A DNA stretch of 64,000 nt from NCBI GenBank assembly GCA_010015675.1, contig ML977004.1, positions 460,469-524,468 of the forward strand. Reading direction: 5' to 3'. Numbering within the stretch: the first letter of the stretch is position 1; every line of letters begins with the position of its first letter. The notes below the pieces were generated by a model, which did not search any database, was not told the DNA's origin, and worked only from the letters and a program-made list of their open reading frames with translations. Shown in pieces: positions 10,287 through 21,400 of this stretch. Made by a program: the position numbers and the translations under genes. This DNA is from Byssothecium circinans. Taxonomy: Eukaryota; Ascomycota; Dothideomycetes; Pleosporales; Massarinaceae.

Positions 10287-11795
10287 CTAAACGAAAGTCA
10301 GCGGACCCCCACTCGCCAGCCTCATCCCCCGCGTCTGGTCGGACCCTTTTACCTGCGAAAAATAATACGTCCCATCGATAAAATCCTTAAACCACACTTT
10401 CAACAAAAACCCATCCTTCTCCCATTCACGCGTCTTCGGTGTCCAACAGCCCCAGTGGAAGCCGTAGTACTTAAGTTGGTATTGTACGCCCCGGCAATTT
10501 CCTGTTACCATGATCTCAAAAGTTTTGATGTGTGGGAAGTGGTTTGCCTTGAGTTGTGTCCATGCGGTGATCTCATCATCATCTTCGACGTCACGGCAGT
10601 CGAAGAGGTAGAGTGTTTCGATACTGGGCGGGAGGTGTGCGTATTTCATGCGTCGATATTCGATTCTCAGGTCTTTTAGGGCGGTGAAGAATGCGAAGGA
10701 TGGCCAGGGTGTCAACGGGTCGTGGTTGTATTCTCTACGGATTTTGAAGGCGCTGATGCAGTTGAGACTGAGTACTTTAAGAGAGTATTTGTGTATGGAG
10801 AGAGCCTCGTGCCAGCCTTTCACGTCCAATTCTTCTGGGTCTCGCTCCTCGATGTCGGCCCAAGTTTTGAAGTCGAAGCACTTTAAGCGACGACAAGCGG
10901 CGATGAGGTGCACCATGTACTCATTTGTCGTGGAGCAATGTCGCATGCGAAGTCGTTGTATGGCTAGCGATCCCTTAGCATACCTTAGAAGGGTGTCTTC
11001 AGGTTGTTTGTTCTTCTCCCAGCCTTCTTTCCCCTCATCTTCTTGTGGAACTCCGAACTTGAAGAACTCGCCCAAGTCGAAGTACTTCAGAGAGACGTTA
11101 TTCAATCGAGGAAGTTCAAGGAGTGGCGCCATGGGTCCAAAGGAAAGTAAGACACCGTCGCGCCGCTCCGGTGCCTCCAGAACCAATTCTCTCAGCAAAT
11201 CGTAATTGTATTTCAACTCAGCGATACGGCCCATATCTTGATTCCTATATGGGTCGTCCGTGATCTGTCTGAGCACTTCCAATCTCGGAAGCAGTGAAAC
11301 CAACGCAGCGACATGAGGATATACCTCAATCGTGTTCCTTTTCATCTCCGCTTTCATCTTCTTCTTCTTCTTTTTGCTTCGGAAGACCATTCCCTTCAGC
11401 TGTTCGTTCTCCGATACCCATTTATTCTCCAGAACTCCCTCAAAAAATGCTTCTGCGGCTTTCCGAATAGCAGACAGATCAAAGTCATTGGGCACATTTG
11501 TGCGCCTACAACTATTAAACGCAAAATCGGGCCCGAGGAATAGATCGATCGTCTTCACACTCTTCCTCAACTCAGGCCTCCTAGAAACGATATCAGCAAA
11601 TTGCAAAATCTTCTTCGCCGGCTGTTTCTCGTATTGTTTTGTTTTCAGAGTGTTGAAGAAGATGAGGTCGGTGATGTCTCGGAGTTTGTGGCTGGTGAGG
11701 CGTAGGGCTGAGAGATCATCTAACCCTCTCCAGCAAGAGACTTGCCAGACGATTTCGGTGAGAGTCTCGGTGGGGAGATCGATGAGTTTTGCCAT
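10287..11795 (-). CDS. F-box protein
   Basis: 502-aa protein without introns. The N-terminal segment LIDLPTETLTEIVWQVS (residues about 3-19) followed by LSALRLTSHKLRDIT is a typical F-box, the Skp1-binding motif of SCF ubiquitin ligases. The remainder has irregular Leu-rich stretches (LPRLNNVSLKYFDL, LKVLSLNCISAFKIRR, LPPSIETLYLFDCRDV) as in fungal F-box/LRR-like proteins, plus a basic run of Lys near residue 150. The start was placed at Met 11795, directly before the F-box; the frame is open upstream to 11936, but the extra residues do not look conserved. Substrate is unknown. An acidic stretch continues in frame after the stop. Confidence 0.85.
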   Translation of the reverse strand: MAKLIDLPTETLTEIVWQVSCWRGLDDLSALRLTSHKLRDITDLIFFNTLKTKQYEKQPAKKILQFADIVSRRPELRKSVKTIDLFLGPDFAFNSCRRTNVPNDFDLSAIRKAAEAFFEGVLENKWVSENEQLKGMVFRSKKKKKKMKAEMKRNTIEVYPHVAALVSLLPRLEVLRQITDDPYRNQDMGRIAELKYNYDLLRELVLEAPERRDGVLLSFGPMAPLLELPRLNNVSLKYFDLGEFFKFGVPQEDEGKEGWEKNKQPEDTLLRYAKGSLAIQRLRMRHCSTTNEYMVHLIAACRRLKCFDFKTWADIEERDPEELDVKGWHEALSIHKYSLKVLSLNCISAFKIRREYNHDPLTPWPSFAFFTALKDLRIEYRRMKYAHLPPSIETLYLFDCRDVEDDDEITAWTQLKANHFPHIKTFEIMVTGNCRGVQYQLKYYGFHWGCWTPKTREWEKDGFLLKVWFKDFIDGTYYFSQVKGSDQTRGMRLASGGPLTFV

Positions 11796-12859
11796 AGCAA
11801 AGCAATGTTCGAAAAGGAGGGCTTTAATTATGTCGGTAGGATGGGAATGGTAGGAGGATGGTATATAAGGAGCTAACGCACCGAGTGGGTCGGAAATTAG
11901 GCTGACATCACGGCATGCGCCGGGCTTCCTCACCAACCTTCTTCAGGATTAGTTGCTGCCTATATCTCTCACCATGCACGATGAGACAAAGATCTTGTTC
12001 AATGTCTGGACGCAGCCAACATAAGTCATCGGGACTGAACACGGCTATGAGCTTTGGATTTTCTAGTCAGGCACTGTCGTCTACAGAAAGGACTCCAGAA
12101 GTAGCCATTTGCATCTATTGTATGTTTTGATCATGCAACCGCTCATAACCTATCCTATGTAAGTGAATGCTGTCCCTCACAACATCTTGGACAACTACGC
12201 AGCGCTCCTCAGCTTAAAGGTCACATTCTTACTGAAACTTACAACAAATAACGCTTGAGTAGATACCTTATATAATCAATCGGCAGGCGGAGGTTGGTGT
12301 ATACATGCAAACCATTAATCACGTGATTTGATAGTCACGTGTCTATCAATTCACGCTGCTTCGCTAACTTCCAGCAACGGAAGAATTATGTAGAGGAGTA
12401 AAGATTAGCTTTCTATATATGGGGATACTCGGATTTTGGTGGCATACGAAGGCGCAACAGCTCATCCACCAGCACCGTGGCTACCCGTGCTTTCAGTCAT
12501 CGACAGAGATTCTGAGTCAAGGTATTGAATGTGGGACGACGGGATAGATACGATCTAGAAGCTTTGGCACGTTTAAGGTTCAGAAAGTGTTTACGGTTTC
12601 GTAACAAATGAGTGTACGTTTGCCGATCTTTCCCTCCGCCGCGCTAGTCATTCACTCCCCTACAATCGAGCGCATGATGCAGAGCCGCATTATGTCATAA
12701 TCTTCGCTCCGCTTCAACATTACAGCTATCATGTTGGCACGCCAGCGCTCTTATATCACCCTTTATATTCCCCGCTCAACCTCATTCTTCCTGCAAAAAC
12801 TCTCCACTCCCACGACAATCTCGACATCACAACACACATCCTCTCTTGCCAATTCCACG
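11796..12859. other. Intergenic, paired CACGTG boxes
   Basis: About 1.06 kb between the F-box start (minus) and the decayed gene copy at 12860. Two CACGTG boxes lie close together: the 12-nt perfect palindrome AATCACGTGATT at 12317-12328 and AGTCACGTGT at 12333-12342. A reading frame from 12731 is continuous with the 12860 copy and could be an N-terminal extension. Nothing else was recognised. Confidence 0.5.
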
Positions 12860-13501
12860 ATGTCTTCTCAACCCGCACCTTTGAAACGCATGAGTTTTGC
12901 GTGTGAAGCAGGGCTCAGCCGCGATAAGTACTTCAAAGCCCCGCTGAAGGACCTCGAGCCAGAGTCGAACCTACAAGACCGTGACTCCTCACCTATCACA
13001 GAGGATTCGACCACCAACAACCAGCCCCTGTAACTCGATCCAGATACCGATCCAAACTTCCTTCTCGGAACGCGCTTAGAAGAGTACCACTGCGAAATCA
13101 AAATCGATGAGGAACAAAACATATTGCCTTCTAGGTTCGACCCCATTGATCTCAACGGTTCGATCGATCCCATCTTCCACCGAGAAAACTGGGATATCGA
13201 CGACCGGCTGAGCGCGCACAAGGCCGAAATCTGAGAATCGATGAGGCCAGTGTTTGCTCTATATACCAAGTTTCTCATAAATCCGGCTGCACAAAGTTGG
13301 TCGTGCGATCTCTTCCTAGGCACCGTGAAAAATTTGGATAGCGGAGCCACAACCATGCTTCCCAACAAGGATTCCCTGAATTACAAGTCGAATCGCGAAG
13401 AGACTCCGTACCTATACTCTTATATTGGGGAAAGAATCACAATTCCACTTCGTCCCTTCGCTGAAGGGCTACCTCGGCATCACATACAGTGGAAGGTTTG
13501 A
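12860..13501 (+). pseudogene. Decayed unknown fungal gene, copy 1
   Basis: A single frame of 214 codons interrupted by TAA at 13031 and TGA at 13232, with coding-like sequence on both sides (residues DPNFLLGTRLEEY after the first; MRPVFALYTKFLINPAA after the second). Each stop is one C-to-T change from a sense codon (CAA, CGA). The last third resembles the copy at 13695-13991: M-K/R-P, K-F/L-L, PAA, W and GT-V/M-K are shared in order. I do not recognise a named domain. The frame is open upstream to an ATG at 12731; 12860 was chosen as the more typical start. Confidence 0.6.
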
Positions 13502-13694
13502 ATTGGTTGCTCGTCTTTAACGCGCTGATGAAAGGCTTGGGAACCGGAAAAGTCACTGGCACTACTGAATGACAACACCTCCCGTTTCCCATCCATCCCA
13601 AAATATCCCGACTAAGATACATACCTCAACTTCTTCTTCTGCATCCTCCTTCTCTCCCACTCCTCTCCCTCCCCTCCACCACATCGTCACCCAA

Positions 13695-13991
13695 GCAATC
13701 TACCCCCTCTTCGCCCCCTCGAACTAGGACCTCAACACCCACCTCCATGGCCACGGCCACGAAACCGACCTCTTCAAAGCCATGAAACCCGCCCTCTCAC
13801 TGGCTTCGAAACTGCTGACAGGCCCTGCGGCACTGCCGTGGTGGACGCAGATAATCTCCGGCACGATGAAGACGCGCCGAGACGGTAATATCTATAGAAC
13901 TGCAAACAGCACGACGTGGTCACGGAAAGGGGGGTTTGAGGAGACAACGAGGGTGCTGCGGAGGATGGCGGAGGCGGTAGTTTGGCATTAG
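13695..13991 (+). pseudogene. Decayed unknown fungal gene, copy 2 (fragment)
   Basis: Paralogous fragment just downstream of copy 1. The frame ending at 13991 contains MKPALSLASKLLTGPAALPW from 13782, aligning with MRPVFALYTKFLINPAAQSW of copy 1, then GTMK against GTVK. Upstream, an in-frame TAG at 13725 (one change from CAG) interrupts it. A short His/Gly-rich stretch (HLHGHGHE) lies between. It reads as a second, independently decayed copy of the same unknown family. Confidence 0.5.
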
Positions 13992-14009
13992 CAACCTACT
14001 AGTCGTGCG

Positions 14010-14080
14010 TCTGCGTCTGCGTCTGAATCAGACTCTAAACCAGACTCAGACTCAGATGCAGACTCAGAAACGTATAGTAG
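14010..14080 (+). repeat. Short GTCTGC / CAGACT hexamer repeats
   Basis: Four imperfect GTCTGC-type units followed by several CAGACT/CAGACTC units in opposite sense, in the short spacer between the decayed copy and the phosphatase 3' end. Simple-sequence DNA; no function is suggested. Confidence 0.6.
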
Positions 14081-14136
14081 ACAACGCGATGCGAGAGAGA
14101 AAGGCCATAGTGAGATATCCTAGGCAATAAACCCCC

Positions 14137-15506
14137 TTACTCAACCAAAAGCGCCCCCCTAAGCCCCTCCAACTCCCCATCCCCCAACCCAACAACCCCC
14201 CTCAAATACCCCTCCGCCCCGCCCCACTCCCTCCCCACCAACTCCAGCACGCCCCTCATAGTCGCCTCCCTCGCACTCATCATCCTCTCCGCCGCCATCC
14301 TCCCCTTCCGCAGCGCCTCCTCGGGTAACTTTTCCAATTCCCCCTTCCCCAGTCCGCCTTCCTCATACACCACGCCTGCGAAGTCTTTTCCCTCCAGCTG
14401 CTGCTGCTGCCCACCAGCTTCCTGTTGGGAGAGTGTGTACTTTTTGAATCCTGGGGATTGCATTAACCGGGCGACGATTTCGTCGCGGATGTGTGAGAGG
14501 CCCTGTTCTGTGAGGTGGTATTCTGCGGCGATGAGGGGGGCGGGGACCCGTAGGTAGGAGAGGAGGATGGCGAAGAAAATGCCGGTGCGGTCTTTGCCGG
14601 CGGTGCAGTGGATGAGGGCGCCGATGGGCGTGGTGGTGGTGGCGGTGATAGAGGAGGGAAACGAAGTGGAGGAGGGAGGGGGCAGGGCGGCGAGGTATTG
14701 AAATATAGGGCGGAAGGCTGGGCCGGCGTTCAGGAGGATGTCGTGGTAGGCTTGGAGGAAACCTTCTTCGGACTCGTTCATGTATTTCTGTGAAGGGGGT
14801 GTTATGTGGTTATCGTCGATTGGCTGGCTGAGTCCGGGGATGACGAAGAGAGGCGGGGAAGCAAATGGACGGATGAGTGAAATAAAGTAAACCAAAGAGA
14901 GAGAGAGATAAAAAGAAAAGGCGAAACATACCATATACCTCTCCGCCAACCTTTCAGGCGAATAATCCTTCTCCGTAAACACCGGAACCCACACCCTCTC
15001 CACACCCACACTCTTCATAACCTCCTCCCACCCAGCCCTAACATCCTTCGTACTATCGCCCTCGTTCGTGATACCCTTCCACCCCTTTTCGACTTCCGGT
15101 TTACTTCGCAGATCGAACACGTGCCCGACACTGCATACTTCTACTCAGTACTCTCGAAGAAATCATTGATATTGATCATAAATTGATTGGTTGATTGGCG
15201 GACGGTTTGAATGCATAGTGTTGGCTCTCGAAGCGAGGGAAAAGAGTGAACTGAATTGACAAGGATACTTATAATAAGAAGAAGAAGGAAAAATGCAAAG
15301 ACGTACCCAATCTTCTTAACAGCTTCCAACCCCTCCCGATCCAATTTACTTACCTCAGCGCTCCGAAAAAGCACACCGGGTCTAACACGTTTTCCCTCCA
15401 GCGTCTTCAACCCGCCATTATGCAGCGCCGCGTCCCGGAAGTTATTTAGGTTCGGAACCGTGAAGAAGGGTGGGCTCGGTAACGGCGGGTTCTCCGTTAA
15501 AATCAT
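14137..15506 (-). CDS. Tyrosine-protein phosphatase (Y_phosphatase3 type)
   Basis: Three exons, 15506-15307, 15130-14932 and 14787-14137, give 349 aa (350 codons, phases agree). Introns are 176 and 144 nt, longer than most in the window. The active-site loop HCTAGKDRTG (CX5R, near residue 190) is the signature of the PTP superfamily; the N-terminal NLNNFRDAA, RPGVLFRSAE and VFDLRS segments are typical of the single-domain fungal and bacterial group that acts on phosphotyrosine or phosphoinositide substrates. The region after the P-loop contains a Gln-rich insert (QQQQ) and a long charged helix. The C-terminal part is richer in Gly and Glu. Nothing suggests inactivation. The exact substrate cannot be inferred. 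Confidence 0.88.
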
Positions 15507-16765
15507 GATGAGTGGGTGGTCGACTGAATACGATCCGGGCGGTGATTGGGTCGGTAGGAATTGCTGTCAGACGAGTAATGCGTGTTGTGTGTTGAGGTGT
15601 CAGATAAAGGGACCTTGCCGTCGGTAATTCGCAGGCACACTGCCGGCAGGAACGAACGTCCGTGTAGGGTGGTGAGGCTAAGCTTAGGTGCCGGAATAAT
15701 AGGCACTCTGTTGATCGGTCAGTCTGGTATTATCGGGAAGCTCGTGGTCCGACTCACAAAGCTCCCACTCGTTCACATAGGCCGACTTGATCCGGTTCGA
15801 ACCTACGTTAATCGGGCCGATGGTACAGCGAATGTATGCACACTGCGTGAAGGAAGTCTTACGCCCTGACCAGGTTGTGCGCCTCGACCGGAAGAATGCA
15901 GGTCAGCATCTAGATTATGAGAGACTTTCGAATACTTTGCAAAGAAAAGACTGAGGGTTGGTGGTGGGGATTAGACGTTCCGAAGTCGCGGGTTTTGTAG
16001 TGCCCCGCTATCACTTTTGGGTCTGGCCCGAAGGATTCGAGTGGGCGACAGCATACCGAATAACCAAGAAAGAAATTGTACCAAAAATGCAGCAACGGAG
16101 ATGGATTTAAGATGACCTTTTTGGTTGGAGACTTCTGCTTTAGCGCCGACAAACTCCCGTCACTCCTTGCCTCAGGATGCGCGATAAATACCCCAGATTT
16201 TCCAGCGATAGGTAAGAAAAAGGTTGGGCAAGAAAATCCTAAGACCAAAAAAGGAGAATAGACTATAGATGTTGGCCGAAGCCCAAGAAATAAACCGGAG
16301 ACAGATCGCTAAGCGCAAGATGGTTGAAGCCGGAAGAGAACAGGAAAAAGTAGAGCGGCAGATCAGAGACGCAGTACCAAGAAGATAAAGCTCAATATAC
16401 ATCAAAAACGCCTTCCAAACCAGGGTGAAATTTAGGCTTGGCCAAAGCCTAAGGAAACACTCCCTGTGCGCTTCAAACGCAAAATCCCTAAGAACGACAG
16501 ACGCCTTTTTCATGCAGGCCAGATAAAGTAAAGACAGCAAAGACCCAGCTTTTCATCGGTGATAAGTAGTACTATAATAAAACTAAAGACCGTTGCGCCG
16601 TTTTAGTCGGTTATCGAAGTCGTACACGAGATCGTAATCGTGAAATGAGGTGAGTTTTGATAGGAACAGTCAAGAATCGTCTATGGACCGTTATCAGTGG
16701 GCGATATCCTTCGGGAGTGTACAGGTGGTCGTGTTTCGTTGGCCAGCCGCTGCGATGCTATGTGG
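15507..16765. other. Phosphatase promoter and weak coding-like fragment
   Basis: 1.26 kb between the phosphatase start (minus) and the PQ-loop stop (minus). A plus-strand stretch 16080-16380 has coding-like character: a frame ending KKVGQENPKTKKGE, a possible 60-nt intron (GTAAGA at about 16212 to ATAG before 16270), and a highly charged frame MLAEAQEINRRQIAKRK. It looks like a transposon or gene fragment but no family is recognised. The rest seems non-coding. Confidence 0.35.
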
Positions 16766-18430
16766 TCACTCGCGGCCGGCGGGCTGTGCCGTCTTCTCTG
16801 GCATCGACACCGTCGCCTCAATCATTTTCTTGTCTGCATTTTCATCAACATTTTCTGTCGTTGACATTCTTTCCTCCAAACTAGCACTTATGGCAGGTTT
16901 CTCGACGCTCTCCTTAGGGTGCGTCAGGATCTCTGTTGACTCCGCATGGCTATGGCTAGCTTCAACATCGACGAGCGTGTTGGCCGATTTCGATCGAGCG
17001 AGCTTCTTGGATGGATGTTCCGTGACGTATTCGTCGTACGTTTTCCCGGCCTTTTTGGCTTCGCGACGGACGTGACGGACGCGCCAAAGCCAGATGGCTT
17101 GTGAAAGGAAGATTCCAGTTTCGAGTGACATGCTGCGTACAGCTGTTAGTAATAGCCCTATGGCACGGAAGATAACGGTGTTATTGATGACGTAATCTTG
17201 AATTCTTACCAAACGATATACATGGAGCCACCAAGCAGATCAAAAGTGTGTTGTGCCACTGTGATTGTTAGCAAGACTGCTATGTAGGAAGAGACGGATG
17301 CTTACCCAGAGCCATCAATGAGAAGAAAGCACCCGCATAGTCGATGGTGAGAAACATAAAGTCTAAAATGATCAGTTGGACGCCTCTCATTGAGAATTGA
17401 ACTTACTGATGCCAACAACACGTCCGTTCCGCTTCGCCAACTCCCAAAATGGTAGCAGAAGCCCGCCGCATTGCATGGCAGACGCGATGATAGCCATCAT
17501 CATCATAGGCCACACTACGCCCTTATAATACGGTCGCTGTGATTCCGATTAACACCAAGGCCGGGCAAGAAGGCTCAAATGTGCACGTACCCGGAGTGTG
17601 ACAACGAGAACGACTTCGGTGCCTGCGAAAGCACATGCCATGCCGAGAGTAGCTGCAGTAGCTGTCCACGCTCTCCATTTACTGCGCACAGTTAGTATTG
17701 GAGTTAAATATACCAATCAAACAGCTTACTTATGGTAATACAGAGTTTGGCCCCATGTTATCAGTGTCAAACCGCCGAAGCACTGAGGTTGTAGTTGTAG
17801 GGCGATGCTGAAGTTCTGCTAGATGTGAGCATGATGCATTGTTGGTTATACGACCATATACGAACCTGGACGATAGCGTATACTCCGAATGGTACGGCGC
17901 CTGCTATAATCAGCATTTTCCCGCTACTAGACCTTGGATCATACATCCAGCCCATAGCATGAGCATCACGCCGGGAAGTCCATCGGTGCTCTTCCGTCGC
18001 CAGTTGTGCCAAATTCTTCGCAGTATTAGCGATTGGTTGTGTAGAATCGATAGCACATGCTCACTGTGGGATTACCTGAAGAATTAGCGACGTCGGCAAC
18101 GTAGCACTGAAGAGAGACTTACTTGAACACACCAGCATCTGAAGCACCGCTGTTAGTATCGATTACTCTCCGCTTTCGTGTTGCACATACACTTTATCTT
18201 TATTAGGCTTTGTTCAAGTGTAAAGGGTGGAGAACTCACTTGTACCGATTGTCTGAGAGTGAACAAGATCCGTTAGCATGCGTCCTTCCTTGTCCTATTC
18301 AGGGGGGGCATCATACTCCAAGAACATCTGCTGCCTACCCTCAAGGTTAGCTCATACTGGTATGATCTACCAGAATGTAAACACTGACGGGGGGTATCGT
18401 TTCTTGAGGCCTCGTCATCGTCTAGTTGTC
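16766..18430 (-). CDS. PQ-loop repeat membrane protein, many micro-exons
   Basis: Multi-pass membrane protein of the PQ-loop (SWEET/cystinosin-like) fold. Minus-strand exons with agreeing phases: 18138-18123, 18075-18065, 18015-17945, 17900-17866, 17815-17730, 17681-17591, 17536-17407, 17362-17306, 17258-17210 and 17132-16766. Introns are 44-54 nt. The first PQ motif (VIPQ) is encoded by an 11-nt exon; the second (QLQPQ) follows about 55 residues later. Hydrophobic segments include VMLMLWAGCAVPFGVYAIV and MMMMAIIASAMQCGGLLLPF. The C-terminal tail of about 90 residues is charged and cytosolic-looking. The 5' end is unresolved: one or two further micro-exons near 18190-18260 (TIG..KVCW) and a start near 18420 are likely. 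Fungal relatives are vacuolar or Golgi transporters or sensors; the substrate is unknown. Confidence 0.82.
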
Positions 18431-18479
18431 TCGAACTTGAAATAGAGTGATGGAGGCAGGGGGTTGGAAAAAGCAAATC

Positions 18480-21400
18480 AAACAAGCACTAACGACGGGG
18501 AAAAAAAAGTCAATAGTCAGGAACGCTCGACGAGAAAAACCAAAGATGGGGCGGTGGCTTTAAGACACAGAAAAGGTGGAGGTGGAAACTGTAATGTAGG
18601 TATGGGTCCTGCTTTGTACCCGCAATAAATTATGACATGGACAACAGCGACGGCGATAACGAAGGTCTACTAGTTGAACACGACCGGAAGATGTGAATGC
18701 AGAGGCGCGACCCAGAGTTGTGGAAATGTCCACCCATTGAGTGGAGCCCACGGAGGCAGCAGCCCATGGTGTCCACCAAAGCAGTCTTGGCCTTTTGGTG
18801 TGATGGACGAAAGAGTACGGTGCTGAGGCGATGACGAAGGATGGGGAACGCATTTTGCTAGCTTATCCGCTGTAGTCGCGTGCGTCGGAAGAGGGCGCGA
18901 GAATGCTGAGCTTGTGTGAGCAATACATAGAAGATTTCAGGGAAGGCCTCATCTTCGGGGGCGATATTCCCTGCATCCGTCAATGACCTCAAACTATGTT
19001 GAAGTAGAAACAGCGCGTCCGAGGCGATGAGTGGCCGGATGGGCGAGCAAGGATCCATTCACTAGCTAACCGATCTGCAACCCGATTGGCGAGCTTAGGA
19101 CGTTGTAAGCGTTTTCTCTTTGGGATTGGCCTCACGGTCCGTCATTTTGATGTGACCAAGGTGTGAAGTTTGGCGATGGACTCCAGACCGATAACTGCAG
19201 GCGCGAATAGAGTGCATGTTGGGTCAAGGGAGCCCTCTGTGTAACTTGAATACCCTGTCTAGTCTCCTCGGCCTCAATATGCACAATGTCTGAGAAGTTC
19301 GCGTATGTCGTCTCGAACGGGAAAGGATGATATGAAGACCCTTGCCTTTTGATACTGGCGCTGCAAGCGGACTGTGCAAACGGCCTCTGTGGCGTCGAGG
19401 CGCAGCCTCAATCAGCTATCCAAAGGTCCAACCTTCAGCTGCTCATAAATGTCTTCAATCGGCTGATGCGTGCAAAGGGCAAGTCGTGAAAATTCTGAAG
19501 GTACATGACTGTGGGCTCTTTGCCCCGTGACTGCTGTTGTAAGACAGTGGGCATCATCTGGGACCCAGAGCCGCGTCGGTGGAGTCGGCCTACCATGGAT
19601 CGTCGCGTAGACACGGGTGATGAAAACGCCCCCAATCCAGGGCAACCATCCAAGGAGGCTCTGTAGTTCCCCATCCGAGCGCCCTGGTTCGTGGCGAACG
19701 CCGCATGAGGGCCTTTTTTCACGCACTTGACCGACATTCACACCCATCTCGGACACGATGATGTTGTTGCGGGATTGCTGATTTCGTTGAGGGTTCCCCG
19801 CAACGCAATACTAAGTGGAGAAGCTGAAGGCAGAAGGCAGGATCTAGAGCTGCAGGTTCGCCGAGAAGTTCGTGAGGAGTGCAGATATGCACAGTTCTAT
19901 GCGGAATCCGAGAGCGAATGGTACCTAGACCATTAGCAGACCCACTTAGCCTACGAAGGGTCGGGTCTCGTCACAAGCAAAGGATGTAGTCATAAATCTC
20001 CACACCTTCTCAACCGCGCAAACCGCGACAGCCATTTCGACCCGTCTCAGGTTTGTTGAGGGCGCGGGGTCGCGGTTGTGCCATTTCCATTCCCCGACCG
20101 GAATGCTGCAGAGTTGTCGATCGACGAACGCTCGTTCGCGAGTTTTCTAAAATGGGTGTCCCTCATCATTGCCATTGTAATGTTCTAACGGGCTCGAATA
20201 GGTATATTGCCTGTACACACTTTCCCATCGGAGGTTGCACAACGCCATCATCTGGACCTGTGAGACGAGTTAACAAACGAGACCTCGTTCGACTATTGAC
20301 GAGAGAAATACACACGACATGGTGTTCCTCCCGCTGCAGTCAGCGTGCCGCGGTTGCCGTTGGATTTGCCTTTGCTGCACCTCAAGTCGTACGGCGATCG
20401 AACTCGCGTGCTGTACGTTGAACCTCAGTTCAAGGAAGACAAGGATATGGGTCGCTCACGTCTAACGCTTTGCTTGTGCGACCGGGAGACCTATAATAGA
20501 TACGGACCTCAGCGGTGCACACCCTGACACTGCTGGACAGTATCGCATATGTCAATTGTGAATTGAAGACCATGTCTACCAATCGGGGATCAGCGGTTCC
20601 GTTCCGGGCGCTACATCATGTTCCTTTGCAGGGCTGCATGAGGTCTGCAGTCTACGCATTACAACGCTTTCCAACCAATGATAACAACAAGAGTCTGGAA
20701 AGAGCTCCGACATTTGGAGGTATATTGAGGAGAGTTGAGATAATATCGACGTTCCGGCTCGTAATATGCGGAACGGCTATCAACAGTCGGCATGCCGAAC
20801 TTGCAGAATGTTCCATAGTCTGCCGGTCCGAACTGGTGCATAGGGCGGAGCCATGATTCGTGCTGGGTCTTACGAGCCTTTCCAAGACGACGGATTTGAC
20901 GTCGTTGAGGATTGTTGTTGGATTTTGCCGTCGACCAGGACATGGGCGGCTTGTCCGGTGCGCGTTCTTGCGCTGCTGGCAGCATATGTGTGCCTGTCTG
21001 TTCAAGGTGGACTCCGTGGCTGTCGCGGAAAAGGACAGATGTCCGTTATGCTCGCTTGCACAGGATATGTCCAAGTTGCTGGCAGAACTGCAAGCTATGG
21101 CCTCATCAGTGTGCTTTTGCTGCAGCTGCGTAGTTTCGGGCCGATCAGGGCCTCCAAAGAGTGAAAGCTTGTAAAATGAGCTGCTAAGAGTGACCCGCTG
21201 AAGGTTGGATGTAGCGCTAAATTTCTAATCGTCCTACTCGGGCTGAACAATCTGGAGGCTGCTAGTATCGAAACTGGTCTGATGCTTCGGTCCGTTGACT
21301 ACGAGAGTGTAGAAAGGTGTTAGTAACCCTGGAGGTGTGCCGTGCACGGGGACCCAAAATGCTCATGCCAAAGGCTTGCCTCTTCCTGCCGGTCCGCTTG

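Noticed and set aside
15785..15810. tRNA gene suggested by a GGTTCGAACC B-box-like sequence
   Set aside because: No matching A box, acceptor stem or anticodon arm could be built on either strand.
20652..21174. Overlapping 100-140 codon frames on both strands
   Set aside because: No domain, signal or splice pattern was seen; lengths are as expected by chance in sequence of this composition.
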